DNA from: Tubulanus polymorphus
Lineage: Eukaryota; Nemertea; Palaeonemertea; Tubulaniformes; Tubulanidae
Direction of reading: 5' to 3'
Assembly (NCBI RefSeq): GCF_964204645.1
Contig: NC_134027.1
Coordinates: forward strand, 1,285,501-1,349,500
Length of the DNA stretch: 64,000 nt
This document shows positions 56,440-64,000 of the stretch, one piece after another. The translations under genes were made by a program, and so were the position numbers. The notes under the pieces are model-generated. The model was not told the DNA's origin. It was given only the letters and a program-made list of their open reading frames with translations, and searched no databases. The first letter of the stretch is position 1. Each line of letters opens with the position of its first letter.

Positions 56440-57430
56440 GAGGGAGAATTAATGTTCTTCTTTTATTCAGTCTGTAGTAAAAACAGTCGTAGAATTGCAT
56501 TTTCTCCGCGAAAAACAGTTTTGAATTTGATTACATCAAGAATGAACGCGACGATTCCTTTACAAGAGAGCAAAAATGTATATTTTTATTATTTTCACGC
56601 AGCAAAGTTTTATTATTTTCAAAAAAATGAGATCAGCCATTTTTGTAAATAAAGTACTTGTTTCATTTATCGATACAATCGATTTCTAGGAATTACATCA
56701 ATAAAATGGTAGTCGACATGAAATTGTTTCTTTTTTAAAAATGATTTTCGATACTACATAAATTGATATGAAAATAGATTGCAATGAGTTGGTTTTAAGA
56801 TATCACGATATATTGAAATAGATTGCAATGAGTTGGTTTTAAGATATCACGATATATTGAAATAGATTGCAATGAGTTGTGAGTTGATATCACGATACAT
56901 TGAGGGTCATTTCTTATATACTACTTGTTGACCCAGATACAAACAGCGCGATGGTAGAATGAACTAGAAGCAATGCACATCGAATCTCGTTATGCCTTCT
57001 TAAATAAAACAGATTTCAAGCATTTTTCCACCAGAGTTATTTTTCTTGAGATAGATAAATCAAGTATGAACGCAACGATTCTTTTTACAAGAGAAAAAAT
57101 GTACATTTTTATTATTTTCACGCAGTACTATAAACAATGTGAACGAAGAAAATGAGATCAGCCATTTTTGTAAATAAAGTACTTGTTTCATTTATAAATA
57201 CAATGATATTTCTATGAATTACATTAATAAAATGGTAGTTTCTTATTTTCAAAGATACAACGAGATGATTTTCAATACTGCATAAATTGATATAAAAATA
57301 GATATAGTAAATTGCGATGAATTGGTTTTAAGATATCACAAGTGTCATTTCCTATATACTACTTGTTGACCCAGATACAAACAGCATGATGACGGTATGA
57401 ACTAGAAGCAATGCATATCGTATCGCCTTC
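56440..57430. repeat. ~500-bp tandem duplication
   Basis: Two units share ATGAACGCRACGATTC, TTTTTATTATTTTCACGCAG, GAGATCAGCCATTTTTGTAA and ACTACTTGTTGACCCAGATA. The first unit also has a 56-bp internal triplication (ATTGCAATGAGTTGGTTTTA near 56780-56885). ORFs of 60-66 codons are not conserved between units. Confidence 0.75.
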
Positions 57431-58106
57431 TTAATTCAAACAAGATTTCAAACATTTTCCTACCATTGTTATTATTCTTGTGAGTGACGCAGTCCTGAGT
57501 TTGCGTAACAATTATTGGATAATAGTTTATTCGAAAACATAAACGTCTTATCAACATAACTATATAATTACATATATATAGTGATTTGATCACATCAACC
57601 CAGTTGACACAAACTGGCTAAAAACAATAGATACAGATAAAAATATCCGTTTTAAATATAGAAATATCCCTGACTTAGAAAACGACAAATCTTCCTCTAA
57701 AATGATAAAAAATAAATTTCCATTTCATACAAAATCGGGTTGCGGTTTTCAAAAGCGGTTCTAGCACATACCGCGAGTGATTGAGGAATTCAAAAGCACA
57801 AATAACAATGTTTTACAACTAGCTGTGGTTTCATAGGGATAGGCTTACGCCGTTTTGAAAACCCTGGCCACAGATTACTAACGTATGATTGGTTACAAAA
57901 AGAAAATTTCTAAAAGTTTAGACCAGAACAGTTGTTCTTCATCTAAGGGAAAAAAGTTGAAATATCCTAAAAATTCATTTGAATATCATTGAACTTGCGT
58001 CGTTTTAAAAACCCGCACAAGTTGTCTTAAGTAGAAAAATCAGTAAAAAATTGAAATATCCTAAAAATCTAATTGAATATAAAATTAAGAAACTACACGC
58101 AAAAAT
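57431..58106. other. 3' flank of the ankyrin gene
   Basis: AT-rich. A duplicated GAAATATCCTAAAAAT word occurs at 57960 and 58051. No clear polyadenylation signal for the minus-strand gene was found. Confidence 0.4.
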
Positions 58107-60083
58107 TCATAGACGATTTTGACGTTCCTGTATAAGAGACCTACTTCTTTGGCGTAGTAATACTAATTTACCGATACTACATTCAGTCTCTTCGTGAAAT
58201 GATCTACGTCTGATACTGGTCTTAGGAGCACACGAATCGGTGACAAAAACTCGTGACGTCACCACTGCCTGGGCTATTTCGTCTTTCTGGTGTTGTTGAA
58301 CGTACTTCTGACCGGCTGAAAACGAGGAAATACCTGACGTGTTAATTAATGTTGTATCGATTGAATATCCAAATGAAAACAAGAAATTAATTTTTGCGTT
58401 ATTTTCTAACTTTTGATTAGTATATAATTTCCTTCATCGATTCATGTTCATTTTTGATTACAGAAATTTTAATCCAAATAACATTAATTCGTATTGTATC
58501 GTATTGATAATGTAAAATCGTTCTCTATCTAAACAGGAATTTTACATTCCTGGGATTTTACCCTTAAATGTATGTAAACAACGACAATTCTTAATAGGAA
58601 TCGATGTTATGTGTCTTTGAATTATAAAGTTCGAGGAAAGAGATAGTCAGTAAACCTGTCCGTGGCTTAGTATCGGAAATATTCACAAACCGCTTATTGG
58701 TATAAGCCAATTCGATTATAAAGCCTCTTACCACCAACGATTAGGTAACTAAATAAGATAGAGGCTACTAGAGTAACATTGCTTTGACGGGGGCTTCAAA
58801 ACACGCCGCCCACGTAAGAAGAATCTATTTACGAATTTGAAGTTGAGATATATTTCACAGAATTATAGTAACACACTAGATATTTCTAGAATTCCAAACA
58901 TATTTGGTCAATTGATCATTGAGTAGTGATTAACAAATTAGATTCCTAGAATAAATAGTTTTACGCACCAGAAGTCGAATAGTACTCGTGTAAGTAGGAC
59001 ACTATATCATGTTTTCGGTTGATAAGTGCGTCATCCATGACGTCACGGCCTCTCGAGTTTCTGAGTGAGGGGTTGGCGTTGGCCTCGATGAGTAGTTTGA
59101 TTACGTCTAAATGTCCTTTATTTGCGGCTAAATGACATGCCGTGTCTAGATTTCTCGTTGTTTTATTCACATCTGCGCCGTTGGCGATAAGAATTCTGAA
59201 AGATTTTGAAAATATGACGTGTTTTAACCGTAATGAAATGACTCAATTCGGGACCAGTTTTAACTTATAGTGGACTTAGTTAAGTACTGTCTCTAGATAG
59301 AATTAGTTCATTTCTGATATTTCAACTCGTAACTGAAATTCTAATTTTCAACTTTGGAACCGAGTCCCGAGTTTTAAAGATCCGTAATACTAATTTTTCA
59401 GGGCCTCTCCAGTTTTCATAATGAAAGCCCTGGTACATTTTTAGATGACTCCTGTTTCAGACTTTCATCTGTATGAACCCAAATAAAGCCTATAAAATAC
59501 ACAATTTTAAAACTTTGGGGCCCGTACAGTCCTGTCTTAGGTTTCAAGACCTACATCTTATAAGATGATCGTACTTCTAAGACTGAGTCTTAAGATTTAA
59601 GACGACTTTTTGGTCTTTTTGTACTGTTAATGTTCCATTAGACTCAGGGCCAAGTTTCACAAAAAAAGTTCACCTCCAAAATCGATCATCATCTATTCAG
59701 TTTATCAGATTTTTCTATTCAATCTTAACTCGATCTAGGAATTAATTTTTTTTGTAAAACTGACCACTAGGCCCACACGAGGTGACAGGTTGTTTTACCT
59801 ACCTGGCGCTTTCAACGTCCCCGGAATCGGCGGCCGCGTGTAACGCCGTAGCGCCCCAACAATTCTGCTTATCAACAATCGCCTGCATCGATACTAACAG
59901 ACGAACTAGTCGAAAACATCCACGGGCAGCGGCCCAATATAGGGCCGTGCCTGAACTATTCTTCCCGCAATCGTTTATATTACAGTACGATCCTTTTTGT
60001 AAAAGTTTGTACGCTTTTTCGAAGTCGCCAGTTCGAGCAGCATCAGCTAGTGAAGCGTTCCTCAACGTTTCCATTGCTACCAT
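58107..60083 (-). CDS. Ankyrin-repeat protein, three coding exons (238 residues)
   Basis: Exon 1 is 60083-59803, donor AG|GTAGGT. Exon 2 starts at 59195 after TCTTTCAG. Exon 3 is 58315-58107 after CTCGTTTTCAG. Residues 1-44 form a capping helix-loop unit (LADAARTGDFEKAYKLLQKG). Repeats follow at about 45-78 (TALYWAAARGCFRLVRLLV), 79-111 (ATALHAAADSGDVESARILI), 112-144 (CHLAANKGHLDVIKLLIEA) and a partial one to about 165. Exon 2 either reads through to TAA at 58961, giving 171 residues, or splices at 58969 (G|GTGCGTAA) in correct phase to exon 3, giving a basic Gln/Arg/Ser-rich tail ending IQERQNRL. Ankyrin repeats bind proteins; no catalytic domain is present, so the partner is unknown. It is intact, with no neighbour to define its role. 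Confidence 0.85.
59644..59773. mobile_element. Decayed MITE, CAGGGCCCAGTTTCACAAA family, in ankyrin intron 1
   Basis: CAGGGCCAAGTTTCACAAAA at the left; TTTTGTAAAACTGACCAC and TAGGCCC at the right. Confidence 0.45.
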
Positions 60084-60156
60084 GTTGTTGCCTGCGCGTG
60101 AGTGTTACGTGCTGTCTAATCAGCAATGACGGTTTATCACGGCAGTTAATGGTTGT

Positions 60157-60164
60157 TATATATA
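60157..60164 (-). promoter_or_regulatory. TATA box of the ankyrin gene
   Basis: TATATATA on the minus strand lies 74 bp upstream of the ATG at 60083, placing a start site near 60130 and a 5' leader of about 50 nt. Confidence 0.5.
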
Positions 60165-61070
60165 CACGTCGATCTGCAGGGGAAACCCGGTTATGAGCAT
60201 TTAAAAATATACGCGTCATACGAATAATTACACGGACTTTGTACTATACAGCCTGGAATTTTAATGAACAAAACCAAAGCGGATATAGTATTGTATCTTC
60301 TTTTGTTATTTGTGGTTGCAGGATGCTCATTTATTGCTCTTTACAGAAAAAAAACAGTTTAAACGCAATCGTTGAAATACGTATGTACTATTCCTCGTAA
60401 AATACCTCGTAACGGCGGGAACATCCCGAGATGGACGTGAATCGAGGAACGTTTTCGATGTGAATATTATTTGCAGAGTGGGTGGCTCAATGTTATACCG
60501 TGGAAAATCCGTATCGTTTTTCACACGTAATCTACCGAGAAAATTCGACTTGGATCGGTTTAAATTTTTGGTCGATGAGAGAAATAAATGTTTCCTTTTA
60601 TTAGGGATGAAAAACCGTGCGAGATAACGGTGAGGTTTTCATTACGACTACTCCACGCTGGATGGAAAAAACCGACATCGTTTTTGAGGTTAGAATCTAT
60701 AAGTTCGTGTCTCTGTAGGCTGTGGGTTTTATTCGTTAACTCTATCTACAAGGAGATTTACATCAGTACACTGCGGCCTCGTGTAGGCCTCTCGATGTCC
60801 ATTCAAACCGTTTCCTTCTACAAGTTTGATAACAACTTTTCCGCACGTGCCAGCTGAATTAATTAATTATAATCAAAATTGTTTTTAAGCCCGGTTTAAT
60901 TACACGATGCGGGATCCAGTTCCATAGTTATAATTTAGAGTTGACACTGAAACTTTAAAGCAGTTGATTTAGCGGAACTGGCGTCTGGGATATGTTTAGA
61001 GTTCTGAGTCTGAGGGTTCTGTCTCACAGTTGTGGCTTTTAATTCCGGTTAAAGCAATGGCAATTTGCGG
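60165..61070. other. Intergenic sequence upstream of the ankyrin gene
   Basis: No gene supported; ORFs of 65 and 89 codons have no recognisable features. Confidence 0.45.
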
Positions 61071-61074
61071 AGTA

Positions 61075-61712
61075 CAAACTCTCTACCGGCCACTTCTATC
61101 AGGTTTACAGATTACAAACTCTCTACCGGCCGCTTCTATCGGGTTTACAGATTACAAACTCTCTACCGGCCACTTCTATCGGGTTTACAGATTACAAACT
61201 CTCTACCGGTCGCTTCTATCGGGTTTACAGATTACAAACTTTCTACCGGTCGCTTCTATCGGGTTTACAGATTACAAACTCTCTACCGGCCGCTTCTATC
61301 GGGTTTACAGATTACAAACTCTCTACCGGTCGCTTCTATCAGGTTTACAGATTACAAACTCTCTACCGGTCGCTTCTATCGGGTTTACAGATTACAAACT
61401 CTCTACCGGCCGCTTCTATCGGGTTTACAGATTACAAACTCTCTACCGGCCGCTTCTATCAGGTTTACAGATTACAAACTCTCTACCGGCCGCTTCTATC
61501 AGGTTTACAGATTACAAACTCTCTACCGGCCGCTTCTATCAGGTTTACAGATTACAAACTCTCTACCGGCCGCTTCTATCAGGTTTACAGATTACAAACT
61601 CTCTACCGGCCGCTTCTATCAGGTTTACAGAATACAAACTCTCTACCGGCCGCTTCTATCAGGTTTACAGATTACAAACTCTCCACCGGTCGCTTCTATC
61701 AGGTTTACAGAT
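61075..61712. repeat. 40-bp minisatellite
   Basis: Sixteen units of ATTACAAACTCTCTACCGGC plus CGCTTCTATCGGGTTTACAG. The 40-bp period rotates through three frames, giving 234- and 253-codon overlapping frames that are artefacts. Confidence 0.95.
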
Positions 61713-61826
61713 CATGCTATCCCAGAATGGATAGAGCGTATATTCTGGTCGAAACGAACGCGCCGGAAGAGAATCAAGAATTGGCAGAGACTTATTCAAA
61801 ACCTGTCTAAGTTGTTAGGTCAATAA
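61713..61826 (+). other. Short open segment after an acceptor-like repeat end
   Basis: After GGTTTACAG the frame HAIPEWIERIFWSKRTRRKR continues to TAA at 61824-61826. It looks protein-like and basic, but no upstream exon or conserved copy supports it. Confidence 0.15.
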
Positions 61827-62880
61827 GAAAAGAAGTTATTTTACGATGAAACCGCAGTTGCGTGAAATAATTGATCTGGAAAACCCGTTCGAGTCAGGTG
61901 CGACCAGTCTTTCAAAACACCAGCTGATCTCCTTCAACGATTCAATTAGGGTTTCGTCTCGGGAACCCAAGATCTGAGCGACGTACAGCAAGAAAAAAAT
62001 TTCTTATTCATTTATAAAACAAGGCACAATTCCATAAAGTTCTCGTGTATGTTCAACACTTTGAGATAAAATTTTTGTAAACTTTTAATGTTTGAAATCG
62101 GGGGCCTAATTGCACAAAATGGGTCTTAAATCTGAAGACTGGTCTTACACAAGTTCAACCGATAGGAATCCAGGATGTTCTTAATCATCAATCGCTACGA
62201 ATGAATATGAAATATGATTTCCATTTTTTGGGCTTTCGGTGGAAATTTTGAAATCTGATTAATCAGATTTTATCAGGTGAATGTGAGTGTATTATGTGTA
62301 TACCTGTATTTGCAGCTATTTTCTGATACACGAATGAATTCAATTAATGGTAGTTTCATTATTCATCTAAGGTTTTTTAATCAAATATTTCGCACGAAAA
62401 TGTTTCGGTTCAAAGGTTCTTTTCGGTACAGTATTTGCTGGTAAATAACCTGTATACGGCGCATCAGCTGTTATTGAATGTAGTTATTCTAATCTATTCA
62501 AACATGAAGCGGATTCAATACACAATTTACGACTTATATAGTAATAAACACCTGATTTTTATGAGCCATCAGTTTTAGAAAACAAGATGAAAAAGGGAAA
62601 TTTCGATCTAGATTGATGTTTTTCCTGGGTGGCTTTTACGGCTTTGTCATGCGATGATTCGGTCTTTTTGAGGTTATTACATTTTTTGATAATTTTGGGA
62701 TTTGGGGAGGTGGATTTGCCCCATGTAGTTGCCCAGTGAAGGCCAGCGGTCACTGGTCCACCGTCAATAATGTGGTCATGAGTTCGGGATCCGTGTGGTA
62801 TCTTTTGATAGATGTGTCACCCTGATATAAGTTGCATATTTTATAATCATATAGATCTACAGTGTCATATCGAACGACAA
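61827..62880. other. Intergenic sequence
   Basis: A 64-codon minus-strand frame at 62559-62753 (start-proximal LHWATTWGKS) could be a transposon fragment, but no motif is diagnostic. Nothing else is called. Confidence 0.35.
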
Positions 62881-62887
62881 CCAGCCG

Positions 62888-63025
62888 GTTACAGTTGATT
62901 TGTCCTCTTGTATCCGGCGTCAATTGAGGATAGAATTAAACTCGTCTATCCTCTTGTACCCGGCGTCAATTAGATTAGAAATAAACTCATCTTTCGTTTT
63001 ATTCCTGGCGTCAATTGAAACAATC
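62888..63025. repeat. ~57-bp repeat, three units
   Basis: Units contain GGCGTCAATT and AGAATTAAACTCGTCT-like sequence, each preceded by CTCTTGTAYCC or a variant. Confidence 0.6.
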
Positions 63026-63149
63026 AATGCGAATGAAATCGGCGAGAGAAAAAAAAATGATATAACCGCTGTTTTACTTTCAATTAATGTTTATTTTGGT
63101 GATTTTTCAAATTGCAGTGAATCTTTTATTCAATGTGGTATACAGCAAT

Positions 63150-63680
63150 GACAAACAGAGCTGACAAACAGGTGACTGGAGAAAATGATTGTGCCAGTGA
63201 AAACCTGTAATTCTGAGAGCTGCAGATTTTGCAGATTATTGGCGTCATTGTCTAAGGTGTGAGCACCAAATGCACTCGCATCAGAAATAGTGACAAAAAA
63301 ACGTGAAGAATTGATGAATACAAACACTGATAAACAGGTGACACGGGAACCAGTCATTGTGTTTGTAAAGAATGCTGGAAAACCTGTGACAGTCGAAGAT
63401 TTTGCAGATTAATTGTCAATAGGGATCTGTACCAAATGCACTCCCATTAGAAACAGTGACAGAAAACGCGAACAATTTCAGAATGCAAATTGAGCTGGCA
63501 AACGAATGACAGGAAGAAGTCATTGTGTTTATGAGAATGAGAATATGACCTAGAATTCAGATTTTGCAGATTATTGGCGTCATTGTTCCAAGATATGTGC
63601 ACCAAATGCACTCGCATTAGAAATAGCCACAGAAAACGCGAACTATTTCTGAATACGAATAGAGCGGGGGAGAGGGCATT
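63150..63680. repeat. ~170-bp repeat, three units
   Basis: Units share GATTTTGCAGATTATTGGC, ACCAAATGCACTCGCATYAG and GTGACARAAAACG blocks. No ORF is conserved. 63681-64000 shows no gene; GGGCCCTGAAGACC near 63942 may be a MITE end. Confidence 0.7.
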
Positions 63681-64000
63681 TGAAAACTGCGACTACCGCA
63701 CGTGCTGCATGTGCGACATTCCGGATCCGCGCCTGTCATGACAGAGATAGGCATCATTTTCATAACGATGTTTCTTCTAAAACCGATATAACGAGTTTAA
63801 AAATGAAATTCGTTACGTCAGTCGTGATCATTATTTTCTACGAACGAGGAGTTGTTTCGTAAACAAATATTGCATAACGTATATCGGTTGAATTTGAAAT
63901 ATTGTCAACTTGATTCAAACAAGTTCTCTTCGTGGGACTGGGCCCTGAAGACCCGCAGTAGTTATGCGTATCTTGTCGCGCTAGTGAAATGTAAGCACAA

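Noticed and set aside
61030-61826. 234- and 253-codon ORFs
   Set aside because: A 40-bp unit read through three frames yields a 40-residue pseudo-repeat; the two ORFs are the same peptide in shifted register.

Overview
The window is eukaryotic nuclear DNA from an animal, most likely a marine invertebrate and possibly a lophotrochozoan; I cannot name the species. The reasons are short GT-AG exons in AT-rich introns, AATAAA signals, many palindromic miniature elements with ends such as AGGCGCGGATCCAGG and CAGGGCCCAGTTTCACAAA, a DIRS-like reverse transcriptase relic, and abundant minisatellites. There are no bacterial features.

Layout. (1) 1-14.7 kb holds a spliced transcription unit that looks non-coding: near-identical 158-nt exons on a 265-bp period, an exonic 46-bp minisatellite, four ~260-bp units that fold into hairpins with compensatory base changes, a ~600-bp inverted repeat, a ~53-bp exonic repeat, a cluster of ~100-nt exon-like units, and final exons with AATAAA at 14645. 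(2) 15.5-21.8 kb holds two copies of a ~1.5-kb segment with a small transcription unit, plus three palindromic MITEs of one superfamily with 3-bp target duplications. (3) 22-44.5 kb is dominated by one plus-strand protein gene (coding exons 27528-41880, 349 residues, unrecognised low-complexity basic protein, probable promoter and 5' exon at 22.9-23.07 kb). Its introns carry several minisatellites, a probable solo LTR, a DIRS relic, MITEs, X-box-like and CTCF-like motifs. (4) 46.35-55.1 kb is a second, shorter, direct-orientation copy of the unit in (1), retaining the exon array, minisatellite, hairpin units, inverted repeat and ~53-bp array but lacking the ~100-nt exon cluster. (5) 58.1-60.1 kb is a minus-strand ankyrin-repeat gene with a TATA box. 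(6) 61-63.7 kb is mostly tandem repeats.

The main candidate for something undescribed is the duplicated non-coding unit. Two copies about 46 kb apart keep splice sites, repeated exons, a hairpin-rich tandem block with stem-preserving substitutions, and a long inverted repeat that would form a dsRNA hairpin of about 450 bp if transcribed. Its function is not visible from sequence. Only two genes can be called protein-coding with good support: the 349-residue protein and the ankyrin protein.
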